Numbered from the stretch's first letter, positions 8,167-18,044 are shown. The stretch: 64,000 nucleotides of DNA from Acidihalobacter ferrooxydans (GCF_001975725.1 NZ_CP019434.1:2906792-2970791); one strand, 5' to 3'. The notes: generated by a model from the sequence alone, not told the origin. Translations and numbers: made by a program.

Positions 8167-9969
8167 TCACGCCCGCGCGCCCCACACCCGCGCATACAAG
8201 CCCGAAGCCCGGCGCACGCGCCTCGCCACGGCCGTGTCGATGGTATGCGCATCGGCCCAGATTTCCACGTCCTGGCGCGCACGGGTGATGGCCGTATAGA
8301 GCAACTCGCGCGTCAGCACAGGCGCATCCTGACGCGGCAGGATCAGCAGCACTTCGTCGAACTCCGAGCCCTGGCTCTTGTGCACCGTCATCGCATACAC
8401 GGTTTCGTGCGCCGGCATACGCCCGGGATGCACCGCGCGCAGCCCGTCGCCAGACTCGAAAAACACCTTCAACTCATCCGCCGCATCCGGCCACGCGATG
8501 CCCACGTCGCCATTGAACAGCCCCAGCGCGTAGTCGTTGTCCTGCACCATCACCGGCCGGCCCTTGTACCACGGCTTGCGCGTATCCACGCTCAGGCGCC
8601 GCCGCACGAGGCGTTCGATCAGGGCGTTGAGTTCGCGCACCCCGAACGGCCCCTCCCGCACCGCGCAGAGGATGCGCAGGCGCCCCAGACGCGCCAGCGC
8701 CTCCCCCGGAGTCGCGGCAGCGAAGAGGGCGTCCAGCGCGGCGCCCAGGCGCTCATCAAGGCGCGGCGCCAGAGCCGCTGGCGACACACGGCGCACCCCC
8801 GGCCAGCCCGCCGCGAGAACGGCCTGCACCGCCGCCGCGTCGCCGGCGTTGATCGCCTGCGCCAGTGCGCCGATGCCGCTGCCCGCGGTGAACCGATAAC
8901 TGTGCCGCAGCAGAGCGATGCTGTCGGCCATCGGCGGCATTGCCGGGCCGTGTGCCTCGTGCTCCGCGTCCGCCGTCTCGCGCAGCGCGGCGCGCATGTC
9001 CGCCGAGTAGCGCGGCGCGCCCGGTTCGCCGCAGATGTCCGCCAGCACGGCACCCGCCTCCACCGAAGCCAACTGATCGCGGTCGCCGAGCAGCACCAGC
9101 CGCGCATGCGCGGGCAGCGCATCCACGGCCCGCGCCAGCAGCGGCAGATCGACCATCGAGGCCTCGTCGATCACCAGCAGATCGACGTGCAGCGGATTGC
9201 CGGCATGGTGGCGCGGCTGGCTGCGCCCCGGTCGGCTGCCGAGCAGGCGGTGCAGCGTCTGCGCGCTTTCCGGGAGTGCCGCCTGCTGCGCCGGATCGAG
9301 CGGCAGCTCGCGCTTGACGGCCTGAATGGATTCGGCCAAACGCGCCGCGGCCTTGCCGGTCGGTGCGGCCAGCGCAATGCGCAACGGCGGATGCTGATCC
9401 AGCAGCAGGGCCAGAATCGCCGCGACCGTGCGGGTCTTGCCGGTGCCGGGCCCACCCGAAATCACCGCCAGACGGCGCAACACCGCCAGTGCCGCGGCGC
9501 TGCGCTGATCCGCCGCGTGCGCAGCCTCGCCAAGCAGGCGGCGCACGCCAGCCGCGAGCCGCGCCCGCTCGACGCCCGCCGCCCATGATGCGGCCCGCTC
9601 GCGCAGCGCGGCGGCGAGGCGCGTCTCGAACGTCCAGTAACGCGCCAGATACACGGCATCGCCGTCCAGCACCAGCGGCGCAGTCGCCGTATCGGAGACT
9701 GCCGGGCTGGCTTGCAGCATGGCCCGCCACGCGGCCAGCGGCGGCGCCGAGAGTTCCGGCAGCGCGTCGAACACGACGCGCCCGGCCCATGCGTCCAGCC
9801 GCACGCACACGTCGCCCGCCCCGGTCTGGCGGCTGACCAGCGCCGCCGCCAGCGCCACGCCCTCCGGCGACTCTTCGGACAACTCGGCGATCAGGGCCGC
9901 GAAGTGATAGTCCAGCTCGCGGATCAGGCCGAGCGCAAGCGCGCGACGCAACACTGTCAGCGCGCTCAT
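8167..9969 (-). CDS. recD: Exodeoxyribonuclease V alpha subunit RecD
   Basis: Superfamily 1B 5'-3' helicase subunit of RecBCD, the enzyme that resects double-strand breaks and loads RecA at Chi; 600 residues, close to the Escherichia coli protein. The N-terminal region that binds RecC is followed by Walker A GGPGTGKT at residues 172-179, and LLVIDEASMVD marks Walker B. The C-terminal helicase part contains YAMTVHKSQGSEFDEV and YTAITRAR, late helicase motifs. The start ATG overlaps the recB stop (ATGA), so it is the last gene of recC-recB-recD and is likely translated by coupling. Confidence 0.95.
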   Translation of the reverse strand: MSALTVLRRALALGLIRELDYHFAALIAELSEESPEGVALAAALVSRQTGAGDVCVRLDAWAGRVVFDALPELSAPPLAAWRAMLQASPAVSDTATAPLVLDGDAVYLARYWTFETRLAAALRERAASWAAGVERARLAAGVRRLLGEAAHAADQRSAAALAVLRRLAVISGGPGTGKTRTVAAILALLLDQHPPLRIALAAPTGKAAARLAESIQAVKRELPLDPAQQAALPESAQTLHRLLGSRPGRSQPRHHAGNPLHVDLLVIDEASMVDLPLLARAVDALPAHARLVLLGDRDQLASVEAGAVLADICGEPGAPRYSADMRAALRETADAEHEAHGPAMPPMADSIALLRHSYRFTAGSGIGALAQAINAGDAAAVQAVLAAGWPGVRRVSPAALAPRLDERLGAALDALFAAATPGEALARLGRLRILCAVREGPFGVRELNALIERLVRRRLSVDTRKPWYKGRPVMVQDNDYALGLFNGDVGIAWPDAADELKVFFESGDGLRAVHPGRMPAHETVYAMTVHKSQGSEFDEVLLILPRQDAPVLTRELLYTAITRARQDVEIWADAHTIDTAVARRVRRASGLYARVWGARA

Positions 9970-12900
9970 GCCACGTCCTCAGCGCCGGCGAACAGCCTGT
10001 CCAGTGCCGCAATCAACGCAGGCTCCGGCCGGTCGCGGTACACGCCCAGACGCGGGCCGTCGGCCGGTCGCATGCCGCGCAGGAACAGATAGAACACGCC
10101 GCCGAAATCGCGCGCGTAGTCGTAGTCCGGCAGCCGCGCGCGCAAGTGGCGGTGCAGGGCCACGCAGTAGATGAGGTATTGCAGGTCATAGCGATGCTCG
10201 CGCATGGCGGCGTCCAACAGCGCCGGCGCGTAGTCCTCGGGCCGATCGCCCAGATGATTGGATTTGTAGTCGGCAAGGTAATAGCGCCCGCCGTGGCGGA
10301 ACACCAGATCGATGAAGCCTTTCATCATGCCGTGCTGCGGGCGGAAACTCAGCGCCTCGCCGGTCAGCTCCAGCGGGCCGCTGCGCGCAAGCAAGGCGTT
10401 GAGCGCGGCGCAGTCGAGCGCCGCGAGCGGGTAGTAAAACGCCAGCTCATCCACCCGGTCGGCACGCGTGATGTTGCGCAGGCACAGCCCGGCCTCGTCC
10501 AGCGGGGTGTCCAGCACGCGCGTCACCAGCGCCTCGATGGCCGGGCGCCAGCCGCTGTCGAACCCGTGGCGCGCCAGCTCTTCGGTCACCCGGTCGCTCA
10601 GCGCCTCGCCCTGCGCGCCCGGAAAGTCCAGCTTTTCCAGCAGAGCGTGCAGGAACAGGCCGGCCTGCGCGCCGCGCGGGAAGGCGAAGGCATCGCGCTG
10701 CGCGCGCAGTGCGGCGGCCGGTTCCGCCGCGCCGAACGCATCGTAGTCGGGCAGCTCGACGCGCGCATCGTAATCGGCCACCAGCCCGGAATAACTGGTC
10801 ACGCGCCAACCGGCGTCGATCCGCCCGTCGAAGCGGCGCGCGTGCAGCGCGGCGCCGGTCTGCGGGGGCGGCGCGGCCGTCGGTCCGTCCGGCAGTTTCA
10901 GCAGTTCCAGCAGCGGCGCATCTGCATTCAGCGCCAGCAGGTCGGTGCGTAGCGCCGCGTCGTCCGTCGGCATACCCTGCGGATGCAGCAACCGGGCCAG
11001 CGCGGAATCCGGCGCGCGCTTCACCGCGCCCCAGCTGAAGTACACGCGTTGGCGTGCGCGGGTCAGCGCAACGTAGAGCAGGCGCAGGTCTTCGGCCAGG
11101 CGTTCACGTTCGGCCTGCGCGGCATGCTCGGCAACCGCGTCGCTGCCCAGATCGGCGCACAGGGCGAAATCGTCTGCGGCATGAAACAGGAACGGCGCCC
11201 TGGCTTCGCCCGACTTGTCGAGTGCGAACGGCTTGCATATCCACGGAAACGGCAGGAACACCAGCGGGTATTCCAGACCCTTGGAGGCGTGCACGGTGAC
11301 GATTTGCACCAGCGACTCGTCGCTATCCAGCCGCAGCTGCTGCGCCTCGTCCTCGCCGTCCGGCGCGTCGATGCGCGCATCCAGCCAGCGCAGCAACGCT
11401 TCGAAGCCGCTGCGCTCGGCCGCCGCAACGGCCAGCAGTTCGCCGAGTTGCAGCAGATTGGTCATGCGCCGCTCGCCGTCGCGCGCGGCAAGCAGGCGGT
11501 GGGCGATGGCCGCTTGCGTAAGCAACTGCGTGAACATCGCCATGAAGCCGTGTTCGCGCCAACGCTGCCGGGCGCGTTGAAAGCACGTCAGCCAGCGCTC
11601 CCAGGCGTTTTCATCCTGTTCCAGCGCAGCCAGTTCGGCCGCATCCGCGCCGAGCAGGTCGGTGGCGAGTGCGGCGCGCAGGGCGCGCGCGTTGCCCGGC
11701 TCGGCAACCGCCCGCAGCACGCGGCGCAAGGCCTCGGCCTCGGGCGTCGAGAAGATGCTGTCGCGGCTCAGAAAAACGCTGGCGATGCCGAGCGCATCCA
11801 GCGCCTCGCGCACCACCGCGGCCTCGTTGCGGTTGCGCACCAGAATGGCGATATCGCCCGCACGCAGCGGCTCGGCGCCGATGAGCGCGGCGCCGCTGCG
11901 CGCCCGGGCGAGCAGACCGGCGATTTCGTGCGCGCAGGCCAGCGCCACCTGCGCCTGCGCGGCGCCGGTGGTGAGCGGCTTGCCGTCCACCGCGGGCAGG
12001 CGCCAGCAGGCGAGCGGCGCAGGCGTGGCGCCGTCCAGCCGGAGGGGCTTGGCGTCGGCCTGCTGCGAGGGCCGCACCGGATGGAATTCGATCTGCTCGA
12101 ACAGGAAGGGATGCGCGCTGGCACTGAACAGTCGGTTCACCGCAGCGACCAGCGCGCTGCCGGAGCGCCAGTTCACCGGTAGCGTATGCGCGCCGTCGCC
12201 GACATCGCGGCGCGCTTGCAGGTACGCAAAAATATCTGCCCCGCGAAATCCGTAAATGGCCTGCTTCGGGTCGCCGATCAGAAACAGTGCCAGATCGTCC
12301 CGCCCGCCGTAGACCGCCTGGAAGATGCGGTATTGCACCGGATCGGTGTCCTGGAATTCGTCGATCATGGCGACCGGGAATCGCGCGCGAATGCGCATGG
12401 CCAGTTCGGCACCGTCCGCGCTCGCCAGCACCGCGTCGAGCCTGGCGAGCAGGTCGTCGTAGGCCAGCAGACGCCGCGCGCTTTTGTGTTCGGCAACAGC
12501 CTTGCGCACGTAACCGGCCGCCTCCGCCAGCAGCGCCGCACGATAGGCGCGCAGCAGGCGCGGCCCGAGATCGGCCAGTTCCTCGCACAGGCCGAACAGG
12601 GATGCGGTCGGCGGCTCCGCTCCCTTCTTGGTGGCCGCTCCCAGCTTGGCCGGCGTGAACAACTGGATGCGTTCGGGCAGCACGCCGGGCGGCGGCTCGC
12701 TCGCTGCGATCCACTCGGCGAACGCGCGCAAAGCGGCCTCGACGCCGCCGGCTGTATAGATGTTGCGCTTGAGTGCCGGGCTGGTGAGCAAGGCTTCGCT
12801 CACGGCTTCGCCTTCGCGCACCCACGCGGCGCGCAGCTCGGCGTGCAGCCGTTGCCAGCGCGGCAACAGCGCAGCAGCACGTTCGCCCGCATCTGAGGGC

Positions 12901-13496
12901 AGCAGTCTTGCCGCGTCGCGTCCGAGCACGTCGGACATCCGCTCGTACAGATCCTCCGGCGTGCCCCATTCCTGCGCCGCCCAGGCGACTTCGTCCTGCG
13001 GCGCGCCGTAGAAACGCCGCCGCCAGAAATCTTCGGTCGCGGCGCGGCGCAGCGCCTGTTCGTCGCCCAGCAACTCGGCCTCGAAGGGCGCGCCGCTCTC
13101 GAAGGCATGCTCGGTGAGCATGCGCTGGGCGAAGCCGTGGATGGTGTAAACCGCCGCTTCGTCCATACGCACGATGGCCTCGTCCAGCCGCTGCCGTGCA
13201 ACATCGGGCTCGGTCAGGCGATGAACCAGCGTGCCGAGATCGCCGTCATCGCGCGCCTGGCCGCTGGCGAGCAGCGCGCGCGCCTCGATCAGCCGCTGGC
13301 GAATGCGCCCGCGCAGTTCCTCGGTCGCGGCCTTGGTGAAGGTGACGACCAGAATCTCCGGCACCGTGAGTCCGCGCTCCAGCACCAGCCGCAGATAGAG
13401 ATTGGCGATGGTGTAGGTCTTGCCGGTGCCGGCGCTGGCCTCGATGAGTTGCACGCCATGCAGCGGGAATGCCGGCATGTTCAACTCGCGCGTCAT
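9966..13496 (-). CDS. recB: Exodeoxyribonuclease V beta subunit RecB
   Basis: Superfamily 1A 3'-5' helicase and nuclease subunit of RecBCD, 1176 residues, the normal length. The helicase core begins with EASAGTGKTYTIANL (Walker A at about 22-27) and has FPVAMIDEFQDTDPVQYRIF (Walker B/DExx), GDPKQAIYGFRGAD, and IVTVHASKGLEYPLVFLPF. The C-terminal nuclease domain has GFIDLVF and ADYKSNHLG, with catalytic Asp and Lys near residues 1076 and 1078. Both ends overlap neighbours through ATGA (recC upstream, recD downstream). All catalytic motifs I could check are present, so the enzyme should be active. Confidence 0.95.
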   Translation of the reverse strand: MTRELNMPAFPLHGVQLIEASAGTGKTYTIANLYLRLVLERGLTVPEILVVTFTKAATEELRGRIRQRLIEARALLASGQARDDGDLGTLVHRLTEPDVARQRLDEAIVRMDEAAVYTIHGFAQRMLTEHAFESGAPFEAELLGDEQALRRAATEDFWRRRFYGAPQDEVAWAAQEWGTPEDLYERMSDVLGRDAARLLPSDAGERAAALLPRWQRLHAELRAAWVREGEAVSEALLTSPALKRNIYTAGGVEAALRAFAEWIAASEPPPGVLPERIQLFTPAKLGAATKKGAEPPTASLFGLCEELADLGPRLLRAYRAALLAEAAGYVRKAVAEHKSARRLLAYDDLLARLDAVLASADGAELAMRIRARFPVAMIDEFQDTDPVQYRIFQAVYGGRDDLALFLIGDPKQAIYGFRGADIFAYLQARRDVGDGAHTLPVNWRSGSALVAAVNRLFSASAHPFLFEQIEFHPVRPSQQADAKPLRLDGATPAPLACWRLPAVDGKPLTTGAAQAQVALACAHEIAGLLARARSGAALIGAEPLRAGDIAILVRNRNEAAVVREALDALGIASVFLSRDSIFSTPEAEALRRVLRAVAEPGNARALRAALATDLLGADAAELAALEQDENAWERWLTCFQRARQRWREHGFMAMFTQLLTQAAIAHRLLAARDGERRMTNLLQLGELLAVAAAERSGFEALLRWLDARIDAPDGEDEAQQLRLDSDESLVQIVTVHASKGLEYPLVFLPFPWICKPFALDKSGEARAPFLFHAADDFALCADLGSDAVAEHAAQAERERLAEDLRLLYVALTRARQRVYFSWGAVKRAPDSALARLLHPQGMPTDDAALRTDLLALNADAPLLELLKLPDGPTAAPPPQTGAALHARRFDGRIDAGWRVTSYSGLVADYDARVELPDYDAFGAAEPAAALRAQRDAFAFPRGAQAGLFLHALLEKLDFPGAQGEALSDRVTEELARHGFDSGWRPAIEALVTRVLDTPLDEAGLCLRNITRADRVDELAFYYPLAALDCAALNALLARSGPLELTGEALSFRPQHGMMKGFIDLVFRHGGRYYLADYKSNHLGDRPEDYAPALLDAAMREHRYDLQYLIYCVALHRHLRARLPDYDYARDFGGVFYLFLRGMRPADGPRLGVYRDRPEPALIAALDRLFAGAEDVA

Positions 13497-16400
13497 GCGT
13501 CCGCCTCCAAACAGGCGTCGAACAAGGGCGCGTACACGCGCTCGGCCAGCGCGGCAAACTGCTCATCCAGCGGATCACGGTCGCGGAAGGCCAGCCGCAG
13601 GTACGGATCGTCCGCTTCGCCCGCACGATACCGACTGCCCGTCCACTGGGCGCGGGCGGCCTTGAGTGCGGCTTCGAGATCGTTCCCGCTGGCCAACCGG
13701 TCGGCACAGGCGAAGCTCGACCGGGGAAACAGCGGCAGCGGCATGCGGCAACCCTCGCGAAACAGGTCGATCAGATCGCGCAGCCGCGTGGTCGCATCGG
13801 CGACCGGCCCGAGGCGCAGCACGGCATCCTCGGCGCAGAAGACGCTCTGCGCACGCACGCCTGCCGGGGCCAGCGCGTTGAGCGCAAGATGCCACAGCCA
13901 TAGCCGCAGGCGGTCTTCCGGGCGCAGCGTGCCGACGCGGTACAACAATAAGCCACCGGGGCGCACGTCACGCAGCCAGCCGCGCAGCCGCGTTTCGCCC
14001 AGATGTAAATCGAGCTCCAGCCCCTCGCCCGCAGTCTCCACGCCGGCCTCGCGCAGTTTGTCGGCCAGCTCGGGTACGCCTGCGACCGCCTGCACGTAGG
14101 CGATATGGCCGAAGCCCGCACTGGGCAGGCTGCCGCTGGCGTGCACCAGGGGTTCAAAGGCGGCAGGATCGCGGTCGGCCAGAGTCAGATTCAGCGCACG
14201 GTCCTTGATCTGCCAGCGCGCGAGATGATCGAGCGCGAACGGCTCGGCGTCCTCGTCGGCGGCGCCGGACTCGCGCAGGTTCACCCCGAGCCGGCGTTCG
14301 AGCAGGAAGCGTACCGGATGGCGCAGAAACTCGGCCAGGGTGTCCAGCTCCAGGTCGCGCCAGGGCGCATCGTCCGGCTCGGGCAGCGGCGCGGCAAAAA
14401 AATCTGTCAAACCGCGGTGTTCCGGATCGGGCAGCCATTCGGCGGCGTAGCTCGCCAGACGCGCGTCGGCGCCAAAGCAGCGCGCGCTGAACGGCTGCAG
14501 CGGGTGTTCGGTGACGATCTGCGCCAGCACCTTGCCGCCGTCGGCCGCGCGAAAACCGCGTTCGATGGCTTCCAGCAATTCGCCGAGCAGCACGGAGGGC
14601 ACGCGCGCGGCATTGCTGCGGATGTCGCGCCCGACATAGCTTATGTAGAGTACGTCGCGCGCCGAGAGCAGCGCTTCGAGAAACAGGTAGCGGTCGTCCT
14701 CACGGCGGGAGCGATCGCCTCGCCGAGGCTGCTCGGCCATCAGGTCGAAGCTGAGCGGGCGCTGGTTGCGCGGGTAGTCGCCATCGTTCATGCCAAGCAG
14801 GCAGACGACGCGGAACGGGATGCTGCGCATCGGCACCATGTTGCAGAAACTCACCCGCCCGTCGAGAAAGGCCTGTCCCGCGCCCGCCGCTTCGAGCCGC
14901 CCGCGCAGTACATCGCGCAGCACCGCCAGCGCGATGGGTTCGCCAAAACCGGCCTCGACACAATGCTTGCGCAGCGCCGCCAGGGTGTTGCGCAGCAGTT
15001 GCAGGAAACGCGCTTCGTCCTCGTCGGGCGCAAAAAAATCGTCGCACAGCGCGCCGCAGTCGCGCTCCCAGCCGGCCGCGTCGCGCGGGCTGGCCAGGCG
15101 CTTGCGCCACTCGCCCAGGCGCTCGATGAACCCGGCCAGCACGCCGAGCGCCCGTGCCTCGCCGCCTTCGACATCGGGATACGGCGCGATGCCGGCGCAG
15201 AGCGTGTCCGCGTCCGGCGGCATGGCGTAGCCGAGCAGCAGGCGGCGCAGCCCGAAGGCCCAGCTCGCCGCATCGTCCTCCGGCAGGCCGAGTGCGCCGC
15301 GCATCCCGGCATCCAGGCCCCAGCGGATGTTGGCCTCCCGCACCCAGTCGCGCACCCGCTCCAGTTCGGACTGTTCCAGCCCAAGGCGACGCATGATCGC
15401 TGCGTTTTCCAGCAGCGCCAGCACCTCGGACACGGTCAAGCGGCTCTGTGGCAGGTCGAGCAAGGTCAGGAAGGTGGCCGCCAGGGGCGACTCGGCGGCG
15501 CTGCGCCGGTCGGCAATCGACCACGGCATGCGGCGCGGCGGCGGCGCGGCGCCGAACACCGCTTCGATATAGGGCGCGTAGGCGTCGATGTCCGGTGCCA
15601 TGACCACGATGTCGCGCGGCGTCAGGCCGGGCAGGCGCTCGAACTCGGCCAGCAGGCGGTCGTGCAGCACCTGCACTTCGCGCATACGGCTGTGCGCGAC
15701 ATGCACCTGCACGGAGCGGTCGTCCGGCGCCAGCGTCAACGGCGGCTGTTCGTCGGCGCCTTCGCCACGGCTTTGCAGCAGCAGCATGTCGGTCTGCAAC
15801 ACACCCAGCAGCGCGGCGCTTGCCGGTGGCGCAAAACGGTCGTGATCGACGGGCGCGGATTCGTGCAGCAAGTCGATCAGATCCCGGCCCTGCTTGCCCA
15901 ACGAGGCGAGCAGCGGATTGCCCACATGCAGATGGTCGGCTGCAGCGACGGCGTCTGCACCGTGCTGCGCGCGCAACCGGCGCAGACGCGCAATGTCGCG
16001 TTCGCTGGCGATGTCGCCCCAGTAGGCGAGCGAAGGATTGAGCACGAACAGATGTACGTCGATCAAGTCGCCGAGCGCCTGCAGCACGTCGATATAGGCC
16101 GGCGCGATCGCGGTCAGACCGAACAGCGAGACGCGCGCCGGCAGGTCAGCGCGACGCAACGCTCCGGCGCGCGCCCGCGCGGCAAATTCCGCATACAGCC
16201 GCGCGCGATGCGGCGGACGCCGGTCCGCACACAGGGCGCGCCACAGGCGCGCCTGCCAGTGCTGCTCCTCGCCCGCCTCCCAGGCCAGCACGCGCTCGGC
16301 ACGAAACACCAGGTACTGGTCGAACAGGTCCGCGATGCGCTGCGCGAGCTGGTAACGGCGCAACGGCTCATCAGCGCCCTGCAGATAATGGCGCAAGGGC

Positions 16401-16723
16401 GCGTAGGCGGGGTCATCGAGCTGTGCGGGCAACAAGGCCATGAGCCGCCACAGCATGATGTCGCGATCCAGCGGCGAGTGCTCCGGCAAGGTATCGAACT
16501 GCGCCGCGTACACGCGCCAGATGAACGAGGCAAGCAGGGGGAACTCCAGATGCGCCGCAACGCCGATCCGTTCGGCCAGACCCAGCGCCAGCCAGCGCGC
16601 CATGCCCGGGTTCTGGACCACGACAGTTTCGGCGACGAATGGCTCAGCCGGCGCCGAAACGCACACCTCGGCCAGCGCATCGCGCAGCAACTCGCTCCGG
16701 TTACTGTGATGCAGATACAGCAT
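13493..16723 (-). CDS. recC: Exodeoxyribonuclease V gamma subunit RecC
   Basis: Structural and Chi-recognition subunit of RecBCD, 1076 residues. It starts MLYLHHSNRSELLRDAL, matching the family N-terminus (short strand then HSNR). Internal segments such as VVQNPGMARWL, RRMPWSIADR and SRREDDRYLFLEALLSAR are typical of RecC. I chose the ATG at 16723; a TTG three codons earlier (16732) is in frame but the family begins at MLxxxHSNR. The stop overlaps the recB ATG by four bases. It is the first gene of the operon; the space upstream contains repeat A2 and the divergent mscS. Confidence 0.94.
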   Translation of the reverse strand: MLYLHHSNRSELLRDALAEVCVSAPAEPFVAETVVVQNPGMARWLALGLAERIGVAAHLEFPLLASFIWRVYAAQFDTLPEHSPLDRDIMLWRLMALLPAQLDDPAYAPLRHYLQGADEPLRRYQLAQRIADLFDQYLVFRAERVLAWEAGEEQHWQARLWRALCADRRPPHRARLYAEFAARARAGALRRADLPARVSLFGLTAIAPAYIDVLQALGDLIDVHLFVLNPSLAYWGDIASERDIARLRRLRAQHGADAVAAADHLHVGNPLLASLGKQGRDLIDLLHESAPVDHDRFAPPASAALLGVLQTDMLLLQSRGEGADEQPPLTLAPDDRSVQVHVAHSRMREVQVLHDRLLAEFERLPGLTPRDIVVMAPDIDAYAPYIEAVFGAAPPPRRMPWSIADRRSAAESPLAATFLTLLDLPQSRLTVSEVLALLENAAIMRRLGLEQSELERVRDWVREANIRWGLDAGMRGALGLPEDDAASWAFGLRRLLLGYAMPPDADTLCAGIAPYPDVEGGEARALGVLAGFIERLGEWRKRLASPRDAAGWERDCGALCDDFFAPDEDEARFLQLLRNTLAALRKHCVEAGFGEPIALAVLRDVLRGRLEAAGAGQAFLDGRVSFCNMVPMRSIPFRVVCLLGMNDGDYPRNQRPLSFDLMAEQPRRGDRSRREDDRYLFLEALLSARDVLYISYVGRDIRSNAARVPSVLLGELLEAIERGFRAADGGKVLAQIVTEHPLQPFSARCFGADARLASYAAEWLPDPEHRGLTDFFAAPLPEPDDAPWRDLELDTLAEFLRHPVRFLLERRLGVNLRESGAADEDAEPFALDHLARWQIKDRALNLTLADRDPAAFEPLVHASGSLPSAGFGHIAYVQAVAGVPELADKLREAGVETAGEGLELDLHLGETRLRGWLRDVRPGGLLLYRVGTLRPEDRLRLWLWHLALNALAPAGVRAQSVFCAEDAVLRLGPVADATTRLRDLIDLFREGCRMPLPLFPRSSFACADRLASGNDLEAALKAARAQWTGSRYRAGEADDPYLRLAFRDRDPLDEQFAALAERVYAPLFDACLEADA

Positions 16724-16822
16724 GGAGCGCAAAAGAATTTTTGAACATCATACGACCCGGGCTAGAATCATCCGTGCGTTACCGTCGTCAGACGATACGT
16801 TCACATAATAACCTGTTCAATT

Positions 16823-16985
16823 AACCCGAATGTTTCATAACGAGTGCTGATATCGCGTCGGATAGTGTTTTCACAAGGGGATTTCAGAAGGAGCGGCGTA
16901 TCGGTGATGACGGCCGACTGAGGAAATACCCCTTGTGGAATCAAGAGACCCGCGAGAGCGGCGGTCGTTATGAAGCATTCGGGTT
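16823..16985. repeat. Family A inverted-repeat element, copy A2
   Basis: The best-preserved copy of family A: AACCCGAATGTTTCATAACG at the left and the exact-type inverse ending GCATTCGGGTT at the right, with the inner pair TTTCACAAGGGG / CCCCTTGTGGAA. It occupies the recC-mscS intergenic space (divergent genes). The right terminal repeat contains an ATG in frame with mscS (16970), which would add 11 spurious residues to that protein. Same orientation as A1, opposite to A3-A5. Confidence 0.88.
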
Positions 16986-17002
16986 CACACCAAAGGGCCA
17001 CC

Positions 17003-17842
17003 ATGAACTCCTTCTTTCATTCAGACAAATTCGACTGGCAAAGCCTGTTGCAAACCTACGCGATTCCCTGGGGCATCAAGCTCGTCGTCGCCCTGATCGT
17101 TCTGCTCATCGGTCTGTGGCTGGCCGGTCTCATCACGGCCCTTGTCGGCAAGGTGCTGACCAAGGCGAACGTGGACGCGATGCTGGTGCGCTTCATCGAC
17201 TCCATTCTCAAGGTACTGCTGCAGATCGTCGTGATCATCGCCGCACTGGGCCAGCTTGGCGTACAAACCACCTCACTGATCGCCATTCTGGGCGCAGCCG
17301 GTCTGGCTATCGGTCTGGCCCTGCAAAGCTCGCTGTCGAATTTCGCGGCAGGCGTGCTGCTGCTGGTGTTCAAGCCGTTCAAGGCGGGCGACTTCATCGA
17401 AGCCGGCGGCGTGCTCGGCGTGGTCGAGCATGTGCGCGTATTCAACTCCGTGCTGCGCACTCCGGACAACCGCGAAATCATCGTGCCGAACGGTCATATC
17501 TACAACGGCGTGATCACCAACTTCTCCGCCCGCGACACGCGCCGCATCGACCTGGTGGTCGGCATCAGCTACGACGCCGACATCCGCAAGGCCAAATCGC
17601 TGGTCGAAACCATCCTCACCAACGACACCCGCGTGCTCAAGGACCCGGCGGCCACCTTCGGCGTCATGGATCTGGCCGACAGCAGCGTGAACCTCTACAT
17701 TCGCCCCTGGGTCGCGTCGGCCGACTACTGGGGCACCCGCTGCGATCTGCTCGAAGTCATCAAAACGACATTCGACGCCAACGGCATCGGCATCCCGTTC
17801 CCGCAAATGGATGTGCACCTCGATCGCCCGCAAACCGACTGA
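17003..17842 (+). CDS. mscS: Small-conductance mechanosensitive channel MscS
   Basis: Inner-membrane channel opened by membrane tension, releasing solutes during hypo-osmotic shock; 279 residues, like E. coli MscS (286). A periplasmic N-terminus is followed by three helices; the pore-lining TM3 carries the family pattern GLAIGLALQSSLSNFAAGVLLLVFKPFKAGDFIE at about residues 97-130 (quoted in parts: GLAIGLALQSS, then NFAAGVLLLV). The beta domain signature IVPNGHIYNGVITNFS follows. I chose the ATG at 17003, with AAAGGG nine bases upstream, over the in-frame ATG at 16970, which lies inside repeat A2. Confidence 0.92.
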   Translation: MNSFFHSDKFDWQSLLQTYAIPWGIKLVVALIVLLIGLWLAGLITALVGKVLTKANVDAMLVRFIDSILKVLLQIVVIIAALGQLGVQTTSLIAILGAAGLAIGLALQSSLSNFAAGVLLLVFKPFKAGDFIEAGGVLGVVEHVRVFNSVLRTPDNREIIVPNGHIYNGVITNFSARDTRRIDLVVGISYDADIRKAKSLVETILTNDTRVLKDPAATFGVMDLADSSVNLYIRPWVASADYWGTRCDLLEVIKTTFDANGIGIPFPQMDVHLDRPQTD

Positions 17843-17850
17843 TGAACGTC

Positions 17851-17882
17851 ACGCCGCCGGTTCCATGCGGAACCGGCGGCGT
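17851..17882 (+). terminator. Strong hairpin after mscS
   Basis: Perfect 14-bp inverted repeat ACGCCGCCGGTTCC / GGAACCGGCGGCGT with a 4-base loop (ATGC), beginning nine bases after the mscS stop codon. There is no run of T after it, so it is not a textbook intrinsic terminator; it may act as a weak terminator or protect the 3' end of the mscS mRNA. Confidence 0.55.
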
Positions 17883-17942
17883 GCGCCAAACATGCACGCT
17901 ACAGCGACACCGATTCGCAAATTCGACTCTATACTGATGGGC

Positions 17943-17976
17943 AGGACATAAAAAATTCATAGGCAGGCGCTAAGCT
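17943..17976 (+). promoter_or_regulatory. Possible PhoB box and promoter of ugpBAEC
   Basis: AGGACAT (17943-17949), four A bases, then AATTCAT (17954-17960): two 7-mers spaced by 4 bp, each ending in CAT, resembling the Pho box layout CTGTCAT-N4-CTGTCAT but matching only four of seven positions per half. A weak -10-like TAAGCT starts ten bases later (17971), the spacing seen in PhoB-activated promoters. In E. coli ugp is PhoB-regulated. Inference from geometry and gene content only. Confidence 0.3.
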
Positions 17977-18044
17977 GCGCACCCATCACGCGACTCGCGA
18001 TCCGCGCTTCTTGCCCCTCCCCAAAAATGCACGAGGAATCGTCA

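Noticed and set aside
10983..12182. 399-codon frame opposite recB
   Set aside because: Antisense shadow of an intact recB; no independent evidence.
14105..16744. 879-codon plus-strand frame opposite recC
   Set aside because: Same antisense artefact; recC motifs are unambiguous on the minus strand and the antisense product is Arg/Gln/Gly-rich without domains.
16724..17002. tRNA or small RNA in the recC-mscS spacer
   Set aside because: The folding capacity is explained by repeat A2; no cloverleaf, T-loop or CCA end.
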